A stretch of 57,230 nt of DNA from a virus, in IMG/VR virus record IMGVR_UViG_3300025327_000033, positions 1-57,230 of that record, one strand, 5' to 3'. A program made the position numbers and the translations under genes. Shown piece by piece: positions 7,539-13,862 of the stretch. Each line of letters begins with the position of its first letter. The first letter of the stretch is position 1. Under the pieces are notes generated by a model. The model worked only from the letters and a program-made list of their open reading frames with translations, had not been told where the DNA came from and made no database searches.

Positions 7539-7931
7539 CTAGCGGAAGTGTTCCGCTGTATGGCATCGGGCGCACAAGCGCTCGATGTTCGACGGCTCAT
7601 TGTTCCTTGGGTTTCTGTCCTTGTGGTGCCGAACCACTCGGGCCTGATCGGGCGCAATCCCACATCGATTGCATGGCCCTATCGGGAAGGCTTTCCTGGT
7701 TCGGCTCCTGGCTGCTTGGGGCTTTACGTCATTGCCCTTCCAGTTCCAATGTGCTTCGCCCTTCGGGGCCTTGCCACGATTGAATTCGTTCGCCCCCGGT
7801 TTCAGCCATGGCGTCCCTTTGGCGGCCTGTGCCAATCCGAAGCATCGTTTCGAACAGTATTTCGCCTTCGGATGCCTGCTGCGATCGACGGCCTCGTCTC
7901 CACATTGCTTGCACCGCCCGATGCGCCTCAT
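7539..7931 (-). CDS. HNH endonuclease with N-terminal zinc finger
   Basis: It has 130 residues. An N-terminal CKQC..CSKRC zinc finger is followed by HWNWKG, a motif often seen in phage homing-type HNH proteins. The HNH core is CNRCG..RHHKDRNPRNNEPSNIERLCARCH, with the metal/catalytic His at HH and the second CxxC. The gene is noticeably less G+C-rich than its neighbours, which fits acquisition. It is nevertheless ATGA-coupled to the upstream gene and so looks settled in the operon. Confidence 0.85.
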   Translation of the reverse strand: MRRIGRCKQCGDEAVDRSRHPKAKYCSKRCFGLAQAAKGTPWLKPGANEFNRGKAPKGEAHWNWKGNDVKPQAARSRTRKAFPIGPCNRCGIAPDQARVVRHHKDRNPRNNEPSNIERLCARCHTAEHFR

Positions 7932-8230
7932 CGCCGCTCCTCGCCCCATAGGGCTGTCTTGATGGCCCGCAGCTCGTCGGCCGCCAGTGGCGGCGGTGCG
8001 AGCTCTGGGTAATTGGCGATCACCTTGTAGTAGTCGGCCAGGTCCCGCTCCCTGGCGGCCTCGACTGTCGTCTCGCTGATGTGGCCCCCCGGCTGGCAGC
8101 CCTTCAGGCACTCCACGCGCCAGTCGACCTCGCCTGGCTGGCCCGGCACTGCATGCCCCATCAGAACGACCGGGCCCCAGCACTGCGCACATCGCCTGCG
8201 CCGCGCCTGGCCCCACGGCATCCTTGTCAC
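7928..8230 (-). CDS. Hypothetical Cys-containing protein
   Basis: It has 100 residues, a basic N-terminus, then CAQC (about 14-17) and C..GC (about 41-46), which could form a zinc site. The C-terminal half is helical. The GTG start overlaps the upstream stop (GTGA) and its stop overlaps the HNH ATG. Function unknown. Confidence 0.6.
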   Translation of the reverse strand: MTRMPWGQARRRRCAQCWGPVVLMGHAVPGQPGEVDWRVECLKGCQPGGHISETTVEAARERDLADYYKVIANYPELAPPPLAADELRAIKTALWGEERR

Positions 8231-8478
8231 AGCGGCATCTCCTGTTGCTGCACGCTGGCCCCGACTTTGTATTGGGCGTCCGGGTTCTCGGCCTTTGCGT
8301 CGTCGATCCAGCGCTTCACCATCGCCCGGGTGTTCGCCTCGGCTCGCAGCCGGCCGACGCCGTGATTCCATCCCTGGCATACGCACTCACATACCGGACC
8401 GGCGGCGTCGTAGCACCTGCTGTCGCACCGCCGGCCCGTGCCATCCGAGTTGCTCTCGACGATGAGCGCCGGGCTCAC
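8227..8478 (-). CDS. Cys-rich phage protein
   Basis: It has 83 residues, beginning SPALIVESNSDGTGRRCDSRCYDAAGP and then CECVCQG. The spacing of five Cys and the NHGVG motif match a recurring phage/plasmid protein of unknown function (family recalled, not searched). The GTG start overlaps the zinc-finger gene upstream. Metal binding is likely. Confidence 0.65.
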   Translation of the reverse strand: MSPALIVESNSDGTGRRCDSRCYDAAGPVCECVCQGWNHGVGRLRAEANTRAMVKRWIDDAKAENPDAQYKVGASVQQQEMPL

Positions 8479-8747
8479 GCGCCTGCCTGCCGACGCTCGG
8501 GCAAATTGCCGAAGGCCGTGCGGAACCGTTCTTCGCTGGCCTGCTCCGCCTTCGCCTGGGCGTCGACCGGCTGGTACGCCCGGATGATGGCGTCGTCGAT
8601 CTCAAGCGTCGTCTGCGCGCTGCCGAAACCGTGCGCGGCCCGCAGGTGGACCACCATCGGCTCTCGCGCGCGCAGTGCTCCGCACTTGGCGCACCGGAAC
8701 ACCGTGAGATCCGCCGATGCCTCGAGCACTCCTGCTGCGTCCGCCAT
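8475..8747 (-). CDS. C2H2-like zinc-finger protein
   Basis: It has 90 residues. CAKC (about 19-22) with HLRAAH (about 34-39) is a compact CxxC-x11-HxxxxH finger. A helical acidic tail follows. The leader carries the AACACAGGG element and a hairpin at 8770-8786, as do several other genes of this run. Possibly DNA- or RNA-binding. Confidence 0.65.
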   Translation of the reverse strand: MADAAGVLEASADLTVFRCAKCGALRAREPMVVHLRAAHGFGSAQTTLEIDDAIIRAYQPVDAQAKAEQASEERFRTAFGNLPERRQAGA

Positions 8748-8769
8748 TTGCGTCTCCCTTCCCTGTGTT

Positions 8770-8786
8770 GCGGTCCGGTTGACCGC
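8770..8786 (-). promoter_or_regulatory. Leader hairpin upstream of zinc-finger gene
   Basis: The sequence GCGGTC-AACCG-GACCGC (minus-strand sense) forms a six-base-pair stem, followed by AACACAGGGAAGGGAG and the start codon. An identical 17-base hairpin lies at 10300-10316 before another gene, so the element is duplicated. Confidence 0.6.
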
Positions 8787-8792
8787 TCCCTG

Positions 8793-8818
8793 GCCGGCCG
8801 CACACGAGTGCGGCCGGC
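8793..8818. other. Perfect 11-bp inverted repeat
   Basis: Arms 8793-8803 and 8808-8818 pair perfectly around ACGA. It sits between the stop of the gene at 8855-9205 and the leader of the next gene. There is no U-tract on either side, so a rho-independent terminator is not proven. It could be a pause, processing site or operator. Confidence 0.65.
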
Positions 8819-8826
8819 GAAGGCAG

Positions 8827-8854
8827 TGGTCACTGGTCAGTGGTCAGTGGTCAG
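8827..8854. repeat. Tandem heptamer TGGTCA(C/G) x4
   Basis: TGGTCAC (8827-8833) is followed by three exact TGGTCAG copies (8834-8854), immediately after the stop of the upstream leftward gene. The short period of 7 fits a small iteron-like or slippage-derived array. Confidence 0.8.
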
Positions 8855-9205
8855 TCACTCGATGACTTCGCCCATGTCCTCGAGTTCCTGTCGTCCCCTG
8901 CCGGGGCTCGTCAGGCTCCAGCCACACCAACACCGTTCCAGCCGCTGGGTTACCCGGCCGTCCCGGTTGACGTGGGCGTGCAGCCCGCAGCCCGTGCAGA
9001 CGTGGGCCGCACAGTGGTCGTTGAACTCGAACATGTGGAGCCCCGTGTTCGGATCCACATGCACGCACGCCGTGCGGCCGAACTCGGCCTCGAGCAGCGC
9101 CTCATCGGCCCGCTCTGCCGCCTCCTCGGCTGCGCAGTCGGCGGCATCGTGCTCGCTGTCCGGGTACAGGTCGGGCCCACTGAGGTCAGCGCCTTCGTCG
9201 GTCAT
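8855..9205 (-). CDS. Cys/His-rich protein, probable zinc binder
   Basis: It has 116 residues with an acidic N-terminal helix (AAEEAAERADEALLEAEF) followed by a Cys/His region: CVHV, HMFEFNDHCAAHVCTGCGLHAHV, then CWCGW. These ligands suggest one or two zinc sites. ATGA overlap with the upstream gene. Function unknown. Confidence 0.65.
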   Translation of the reverse strand: MTDEGADLSGPDLYPDSEHDAADCAAEEAAERADEALLEAEFGRTACVHVDPNTGLHMFEFNDHCAAHVCTGCGLHAHVNRDGRVTQRLERCWCGWSLTSPGRGRQELEDMGEVIE

Positions 9206-9675
9206 CGCTTCTTCGCTTCCTGCTGGGCCTGCTTGATGAACACCAGCGCCAGGTTTGCATCGCCCTTCGGGCTCTCCAGCTGCTCCAGCGCCAGACCGAG
9301 GCTGCCAGCTATGTTGACGAACCTCAGGTATGCCTGGTCCAGCTGGTGTGCGATGTCCTTGGCCTGGACCTTCCACAGCGCCAGGTCCTTCTCGAGGTTG
9401 CCCTGGTCGGGAACCCACCCTGCCGGCGACCGCTTCGCACCGGCCTCCGCCGGCAGTTCGCCGCCGACGGCCGGTGCGAGCCCGAGCGTCTCCAGCAGCT
9501 CCCTCAAGTCGTCGACTCGCTGATCGAGCTCGTCGTTGAGGCTTGTGATCGTGCCGAACGCCGGACCGTCATCGAGCCCCTGGATCATCAGGATCCTGGC
9601 GGCCTCGGCTTCAGCCTGCGCCGCCTTCAGCGCGTATGCCAATCGACGGATCTGTCTCTCGATCTTCTCGTTCAT
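9202..9675 (-). CDS. Hypothetical helical protein
   Basis: It has 157 residues, almost entirely helical with coiled-coil potential (NEKIERQIRRLAYALKAAQ; LNDELDQRVDDLRELLETL). A short Pro/Gly linker lies near residue 80. The leader has GACACGGGAGG, a variant of the repeated leader motif. The ATG at 9675 is the only usable start after it. Possibly a scaffold or regulator. Not recognised. Confidence 0.6.
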   Translation of the reverse strand: MNEKIERQIRRLAYALKAAQAEAEAARILMIQGLDDGPAFGTITSLNDELDQRVDDLRELLETLGLAPAVGGELPAEAGAKRSPAGWVPDQGNLEKDLALWKVQAKDIAHQLDQAYLRFVNIAGSLGLALEQLESPKGDANLALVFIKQAQQEAKKR

Positions 9676-9748
9676 CCCATCCTCCCGTGTCAGGGCCGGA
9701 TCGCCCACCGAGGCCGGTGACGTCTCGTCGTCGCCGGCCCGTGGTCGG

Positions 9749-9988
9749 TTATCCGGTGCGGTCGATCGTGCTGCGCTTCCGATGCGGGCTCGTCTCTCCC
9801 GCTGCCCGCCTTGCGGCGTCGGCCGGCTTCAGCGGCCCAGCCTTCACACATCCCGGCTGGCTGACGACGGTCTCTGGCGGGTAGCCATACATGCGCTCGA
9901 ACGCCTCCCGGGCCACGTCCTCCGGCGTGCCGGCGTCGTACATGATGAACAGGCCCTTGCCGTTTCCGTTTCCGTTGCGTTTGGCCAT
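9749..9988 (-). CDS. Hypothetical small protein with Asn-Gly repeat
   Basis: It has 79 residues. The N-terminus reads MAKRNGNGNGKG, encoded by a short hexameric repeat, then DAGTPEDVAREAFERMYGYPPE. It is led by a GACACGGGG variant of the shared leader element. Function unknown. Confidence 0.6.
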   Translation of the reverse strand: MAKRNGNGNGKGLFIMYDAGTPEDVAREAFERMYGYPPETVVSQPGCVKAGPLKPADAARRAAGETSPHRKRSTIDRTG

Positions 9989-9997
9989 CCCCGTGTC

Positions 9998-10282
9998 CTA
10001 TGAGTTGAGGCGGGCCAGCCGGCGACCATCCTGCAGCGTCTTGGCATTGGCCTGGCAAACCTCGGCGACGCGGTCGAATGACTCGCTCGCGTGCAGTACC
10101 TCGCCAGCAACCGTCCGCATTCCATCGGTGAACACGGTCGTGCGCTTGCTGTGGCCGTCCCTGATCGTCGTACCGGCGTGCCCGATCCCGGCGACGACCA
10201 TCGCCGCGTAGACCGGGTCACTAGTGCTGGCCACGTACTCACCATCGAACGTGTAGACCTTCCACCTCGGTGATGCGCCCAT
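9998..10282 (-). CDS. Hypothetical small protein
   Basis: It has 94 residues, beta-rich at the N-terminus (WKVYTFDGEYVAS) and helical after. The start follows GACACAGGGAC and the duplicated hairpin at 10300-10316. Not recognised. Confidence 0.6.
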   Translation of the reverse strand: MGASPRWKVYTFDGEYVASTSDPVYAAMVVAGIGHAGTTIRDGHSKRTTVFTDGMRTVAGEVLHASESFDRVAEVCQANAKTLQDGRRLARLNS

Positions 10283-10299
10283 GTCCCTGTGTCTCCTGG

Positions 10300-10316
10300 G
10301 CGGTCCGGTTGACCGC
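10300..10316 (-). promoter_or_regulatory. Leader hairpin, second copy
   Basis: This is the same 17 bases as 8770-8786 (a GCGGTC/GACCGC stem), again just upstream of an ACACAGGG element and a start codon. Conservation of the loop as well as the stem suggests a sequence-specific function. Confidence 0.6.
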
Positions 10317-10358
10317 TCCCTTCCGGGGCCGACACCGTCGGTCCCGGCGTGGCAGCGT

Positions 10359-10661
10359 TCAGCGTCCGTTGGCGATCTCAACGAGTTGCCTTGCGTACTT
10401 GGGCAGTTTCTTGCTCAGCAGAGCGTCCTGCTTTTCGCTCAGCGTCCGGCCGGCCATGGCCTGTTCGGCGAACGACGTCAGGATCTCGGCGTCGACGCCA
10501 CTGAAGCCGCGGCCATTGTGCTCGGTGGTGACGTGCGATGCCTGCTCGGTTGTCGTCTGCCGCTCGTACAGCGCCAGAAGCGCTCGCACCCTGGCCCGGC
10601 GATTCTCCGCCAGAAGCGTCCTGACGCGCTCGGCGGTCCACTCGGCGGCCTGCGCGTTCAT
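10359..10661 (-). CDS. Small protein with helicase-associated-like motif
   Basis: It has 100 residues. The segment GRGFSGVDAEILTSFAEQ..GRTLSEKQDALLSKKLPKYARQL resembles a short motif I recall beside SNF2-type helicases and in other phage accessory proteins. No helicase motifs are present, so it may be a free-standing copy. ATGA overlap with the upstream gene. Confidence 0.5.
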   Translation of the reverse strand: MNAQAAEWTAERVRTLLAENRRARVRALLALYERQTTTEQASHVTTEHNGRGFSGVDAEILTSFAEQAMAGRTLSEKQDALLSKKLPKYARQLVEIANGR

Positions 10662-10978
10662 CGCACCACCTCGGTTGTCGGCGGCAGCGCCTCGAGTTGG
10701 CGCACGACGTCGTCGACGACTTCCTGCTCATCCGGGGCGGCGTCGAGGCATGGCCCCCGGTCGTATTCAAAGACCGGCATGGTCATCCGCATGTCGCTCC
10801 GTCGGAGCGGGCGCTCGATGTACAGCTTGCTGATCCGCCCGCCCGCCATCCCGAATTCGGCGCTGGGCTCGTCCCACACCATCGCCTGTCCGCGCAGTCC
10901 GCCGCGAATGGCAAACCGCACCCAGCCGTTCTTCCGTCGGTGGTCCCGTGTGATGCTGATCTGGTGTCTCGTGGCCAT
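10658..10978 (-). CDS. Hypothetical protein
   Basis: It has 106 residues with a basic beta-rich N-terminal half (RHQISITRDHRRKNGWVRFAI) and an acidic C-terminus. GACACAGGGAGG lies upstream of the ATG. The frame is open further upstream (to a GTG at 11299), but composition there does not look like this protein. Confidence 0.6.
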   Translation of the reverse strand: MATRHQISITRDHRRKNGWVRFAIRGGLRGQAMVWDEPSAEFGMAGGRISKLYIERPLRRSDMRMTMPVFEYDRGPCLDAAPDEQEVVDDVVRQLEALPPTTEVVR

Positions 10979-11295
10979 TGCGGCCTCCCTGTGTCTGGCT
11001 CGTCTCATCAGGCCGGCGGTAGCCATTCGCCGGCGACGTCGGTGGCCATTGACGATGACGCGCGTCCAACCGCATGGCCATCGACGTTTCGACCTGGGAG
11101 TGGCCCTCGGCGCACGGGCGGCTCTCGGCTGGCATTCCCCCGTCCGGTTTCCCTGAGGCGTCCGCGGTCTCCCGAGTGAGCCGCAGGTCTCCGGCTGGGG
11201 TGACGCCGACATCTGGCCGGCCTCGTGCGCTGTTGCCGCTCCCACCGGCGGGCCCGACGGGTGTCGGGCTCGCAGGGTCGATGCGTCAACCGCTG
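10979..11295. other. Intergenic stretch without a confident gene
   Basis: 317 bases. It holds the hairpin GCCCGAC-N4-GTCGGGC (11252-11269) and a GACACAGGG leader element at its left end. On the minus strand a very Arg-rich 93-codon frame ends at 11008, and an in-frame extension of the next gene starts at a GTG overlapping the previous stop. Neither is convincing. Confidence 0.5.
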
Positions 11296-11487
11296 TCACT
11301 CGCCTTGGCGCTCCCATTCAACATCGAGGTCCGGCTCGGGGCGCTCTTGCCGCCGCGGAGGAGGCAGCGGCCCGTGCGCCTGCGGGAGCGGACTCTCCGG
11401 CATCTGTGCCGGGCCGATATCGACGCCGCTCCTCGTGCGCTTGCTTGTCCTGGGCGGCCATTGCGGATTGAACGGGTTAGTCCGCAT
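11296..11487 (-). CDS. Hypothetical Pro/Arg-rich small protein
   Basis: It has 63 residues, low-complexity Pro/Arg/Glu (PLPPPRRQERPEPDLDVE). The ATG lies 11 bases inside the end of the upstream gene. It is probably disordered. Weakly supported apart from the overlap and codon use. Confidence 0.45.
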   Translation of the reverse strand: MRTNPFNPQWPPRTSKRTRSGVDIGPAQMPESPLPQAHGPLPPPRRQERPEPDLDVEWERQGE

Positions 11488-11785
11488 CTTCTCGTCCTCC
11501 CGGCCATTCGGCCATGATGTCTTCCGGCTCGCGTTCCTCGGCGACGATGCCGGTGTTGCCGTAGGCGTCCCTGGCCAGCCGGTATTCGATCATCCGTCGC
11601 TCGCGCCTGGGCTCGAAGCCAATCACCGTTCGGCCGATCGCCTTCCCGCGCCATCCCAAGCGCCTGGCGGCGGAGATCGCTCTCTGGCAATCCGCAGGCC
11701 GGCTTGTGTACACGTGATCGCTGGCCTTGCGGCAGACTCGGATCCCGTAGAGCCCGACCACCACAAAGCGTTTGCTGTTGTCCAT
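11477..11785 (-). CDS. Hypothetical protein
   Basis: It has 102 residues, an alpha/beta pattern with an N-terminal strand (KRFVVVGLYGIRV) and a basic middle. The GACACAGGGAGAGCG leader precedes the ATG. A short GGGC/GCCC hairpin lies upstream. Not recognised. Confidence 0.6.
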   Translation of the reverse strand: MDNSKRFVVVGLYGIRVCRKASDHVYTSRPADCQRAISAARRLGWRGKAIGRTVIGFEPRRERRMIEYRLARDAYGNTGIVAEEREPEDIMAEWPGGREDAD

Positions 11786-11911
11786 CGCTCTCCCTGTGTC
11801 GGGCCTGTTTGCCCGCGCCGCCCGGCGACTCCCTTGCCTCTGAAGTGATCGTTGGCCAGGTGGTTAACGCAATGTCGTTCGCGTGTCGTCGGGCGGGGCC
11901 GGAGTTCAGGC

Positions 11912-12193
11912 TCAGCCTCGGATGAGCTTGCCGATCCAGGCCTCGGCTTCGTCGCTACTCTTGAAGGTGCGCTCAAGCGTGACGCTCGTGTAGTAATGCG
12001 TCTCGGTCCCGCCTCCGCGCACTCGCACATCGTTCACTTCGACGTGGACCATCTTGCGGGTCGTGCTCGATCCCTGCGTCTCCCACTCGGCCCGGGCGCT
12101 GTAGACACCGTCCTGCTCGACATGCTGCAGGCCGTTCGTTGCCTGGCGCACCACTTCGGCTGCTTGCTCTTGCTCCGTCAGTTTGGTAGCCAT
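11912..12193 (-). CDS. Hypothetical protein
   Basis: It has 93 residues. A helical N-terminus (TEQEQAAEVVRQATN) is followed by beta strands (MVHVEVNDVRVRG..THYYTSVTLERTF) and a C-terminal helix. GACACAGGGAGAGCA precedes the ATG. Not recognised. Confidence 0.6.
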   Translation of the reverse strand: MATKLTEQEQAAEVVRQATNGLQHVEQDGVYSARAEWETQGSSTTRKMVHVEVNDVRVRGGGTETHYYTSVTLERTFKSSDEAEAWIGKLIRG

Positions 12194-12261
12194 TGCTCTC
12201 CCTGTGTCTTGGGCTCGTGTTGCCCTTGCCGGCTCGGACTGTCGTCCGGGCCGGCCGGGGT

Positions 12262-12507
12262 TCACCAGCAGTTGGCGACGACGTCCTCGAGCACTTCCGC
12301 TTCCCGCGGCGTGCAGACCGCCATGATCGTTGCGACCTCTTCGTCGCCGATCAGATCCGGCTTCGCCCAGGCAATGGCCTTGGCGGCCGTCAGGCCGGTC
12401 CGCATCTGTCCGAGGTGGCGTTCGACTTCCCTGGCGACCCACTGGCCGCTCGGGCGGTCGACCGTGCCGAGGAACACCTTCGTCTGATGCAGGAACCTGG
12501 TAGCCAT
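12262..12507 (-). CDS. First gene of the leftward early run, hypothetical
   Basis: It has 81 residues, helical (VAREVERHLGQMRTGLTAAKAI), ending VLEDVVANCW. The ATG at 12507 was chosen because GACACAGGGAGAACGACG precedes it. It is the first confident gene downstream of the 12.9 kb promoter, after a ~390-base leader. Early products of this kind often modify the host, but nothing in the sequence shows this. Confidence 0.6.
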   Translation of the reverse strand: MATRFLHQTKVFLGTVDRPSGQWVAREVERHLGQMRTGLTAAKAIAWAKPDLIGDEEVATIMAVCTPREAEVLEDVVANCW

Positions 12508-12905
12508 CGTCGTTCTCCCTGTGTCACCGGGCGATCCCCGGTCGACGGCGCAGGGCAGGTCACTCGGAGCCATGGCCTCGAGTCGTCTCTCCCGCCTGCG
12601 TCGTCGACCGGGCCCGACGGAAGTCGGGCCGGTTTCACTCTCTGTTGTCGTGTGGGGGTTTCCCCAGGGGGGCTGTCCGGTGCGGCTCCCATCGCCGTCC
12701 TGCCCTGGGTTCTCTTTCGTCCTGGTCCGCTCGGTCCGGGGGGATCCCGTTCGGCTGTTTGGCTTGCCTGCGGTGGGAGTCCGCCTGTGCGTTCCGGGGG
12801 TCTACATCGGCCCTTGCTCCGCCTTCTCTCGCCCACCTTCGGCCGCCGTCCTGGCCTCTGGTCCGTCTCGATCGGTTGGTAAGGTCCCTGTGTCCTACGC
12901 CCATC
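12508..12905 (-). other. Long untranslated leader downstream of the strong promoter
   Basis: About 390 bases between the promoter and the first confident leftward gene. The transcript strand is purine-rich. It has a GACACAGGG copy at its 5' end (12886-12894) and a perfect eight-base-pair hairpin at 12611-12630. No open frame with a good start was found. It may be a regulatory leader or encode a small RNA. Confidence 0.5.
12611..12630. other. Perfect inverted repeat GGCCCGAC/GTCGGGCC
   Basis: An eight-base-pair stem with a four-base loop in the early leader. A related hairpin (GCCCGAC/GTCGGGC) lies at 11252-11269, so the element recurs in leaders of this operon. There is no T-tract. Confidence 0.6.
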
Positions 12906-12934
12906 ATTATCGCCGAGCCGGCCCTTTTTGTCAA
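12906..12934 (-). promoter_or_regulatory. Near-consensus sigma70 promoter, leftward
   Basis: In minus-strand sense there is a perfect -35 TTGACA (12929-12934), a 17-base spacer and a -10 GATAAT (12906-12911, one mismatch to TATAAT). The region is locally A+T-rich in an otherwise G+C-rich genome. Transcription would start near 12899 and run left into the early run. Confidence 0.85.
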
Positions 12935-12955
12935 CGTCCGGCTGTCCCTGGGGGC

Positions 12956-12976
12956 CCGATTTTGTGCTCAAATCGG
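12956..12976. other. Inverted repeat CCGATTT/AAATCGG
   Basis: A perfect seven-base-pair palindrome with a seven-base loop, about 20 bases upstream of the -35 of the leftward promoter. The location suits an operator for a phage regulator (inference). Confidence 0.45.
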
Positions 12977-12990
12977 CTCTCATCAGCCTC

Positions 12991-13155
12991 TCATAATCGG
13001 CTGTGGCCGGCTACCGGCCGGGCGGCCCTTTTCGGTCTTCCCGTCGTCGGGAACGGTGCTATCATGCAGCGGGACCGCTCGGCGGCTACCACCTCGGGCC
13101 TTCGGCCTGCGGCCTTCCTGAGAGTGGGCTTCCCACCTGCTCTCGCCTTCTCCAT
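12991..13155 (-). CDS. Possible 54-residue basic protein
   Basis: The ATG at 13155 lies seven bases after GACACAGGGA, the leader element of this genome. The product (MEKARAGGKPTLRKAAGRRP..., ending GHSRL) is strongly basic. It lies upstream of the mapped promoter, so its own promoter is unclear, and composition alone does not prove it. It could instead be part of a divergent regulatory region. Confidence 0.35.
   Translation of the reverse strand: MEKARAGGKPTLRKAAGRRPEVVAAERSRCMIAPFPTTGRPKRAARPVAGHSRL
13057..13065 (+). promoter_or_regulatory. Candidate extended -10 promoter, rightward
   Basis: TG-C-TATCAT fits an extended -10 element, about 150 bases before the first rightward gene. No good -35 is seen. 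It is the best candidate found for transcription of the 13.2-20.2 kb cassette. Confidence 0.3.
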
Positions 13156-13218
13156 CGGAAGGTCCCTGTGTCGGGCTGTGGGTCCTGACGGCCCGAGGTT
13201 GAAGTCGCCGAGCCACCG

Positions 13219-13470
13219 ATGGAGCCACCTCTTCATTCCGCCCCTTCCCGTGTTCCGTTGCCCCGCCTCGAGGCGCTCGCTCGTCAGTTGGGATCCCTCG
13301 ATGTCGTGAGCCTTACGCCAATCCTGGTGCGGGACGTCGTCTGGCTCGTGAACGTCGCCAGGGCGGCCGATGCCTTCCTCGAGGCGCTCACTCAGATGCG
13401 CATCGGCTTCGGCCAGCAGGCCGACGTCCATGGGGCCGAGGACGAGTTGCGGAGAACACTCCGCTCATGA
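13219..13470 (+). CDS. First gene of rightward cassette, hypothetical
   Basis: It has 83 residues, helical after a Pro-rich N-terminus (LEALARQLGSLDVVSL.. VVWLVNVARAADAFLEAL). It ends at an ATGA overlap with the winged-helix gene. Not recognised. Confidence 0.6.
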   Translation: MEPPLHSAPSRVPLPRLEALARQLGSLDVVSLTPILVRDVVWLVNVARAADAFLEALTQMRIGFGQQADVHGAEDELRRTLRS

Positions 13471-13862
13471 GACGCCGCGCCCGGCCAGCCCTCAACTTCG
13501 AACTCCCGTCCCGGGCCCGGGCGCGCTCGACGGATCCACCGACATCCTGGCAGGCCGCTGCCAGCATCGCCGGTATCCGTGACTCTCAGGCGAAGATCTA
13601 CTCGATCCTGCTGCGACATGGTCCGCTGCACGACGAGGCAATTCTGCCGCTGTTCGTTGCCGCCTTCGGTTCGATCTCGCCGTCCGGCTGTCGCTCTCGC
13701 CGTGCCGAGCTCGTCGACGCCGGCCTGGTGCAGCCCTTCCGTGGCGAGCCGCATCTCGTCGTCCTGCCGTCTGGCCGATCCTCCGTCAGGTGGGCCGCCA
13801 TCCCCATCACTGACTGGCAGGCGGCTCGTGCTGGGCTGCCAGTCCAGCCGGTGCTCCTGTGA
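13467..13862 (+). CDS. Winged helix-turn-helix protein
   Basis: It has 131 residues. DPPTSWQAAASIAG, SQAKIYSILLRHGPLHDEAIL, SPSGCRSRRAELVDAGLV and a C-terminal strand pair form a MarR/ArsR-like winged-helix pattern common in small phage regulators. The recognition helix would be around SPSGCRSRRAEL. It is likely a DNA-binding partner of the replication genes that follow. The GTG of the next gene overlaps its stop. Confidence 0.65.
   Translation: MRRRARPALNFELPSRARARSTDPPTSWQAAASIAGIRDSQAKIYSILLRHGPLHDEAILPLFVAAFGSISPSGCRSRRAELVDAGLVQPFRGEPHLVVLPSGRSSVRWAAIPITDWQAARAGLPVQPVLL

Larger units (their letters stand above)
10285..13172 (-). repeat. Dispersed leader repeat GACACAGGG (7 exact copies)
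   Basis: The nonamer occurs in minus-strand sense at 10285-10293, 10987-10995, 11792-11800, 12200-12208, 12517-12525, 12886-12894 and 13164-13172. Close variants lie near 8761, 9684 and 9990. Six exact copies lie just before a start codon, where GGGA(G) probably also serves as the ribosome-binding site. The copy at 12886 lies near the expected 5' end of the promoter transcript. Confidence 0.8.

Noticed and set aside
10979-11289. Arg-rich 93-codon minus-strand gene
   Set aside because: Poor start (TTG), composition typical of out-of-frame G+C-rich DNA, and no overlap or ribosome-binding support.
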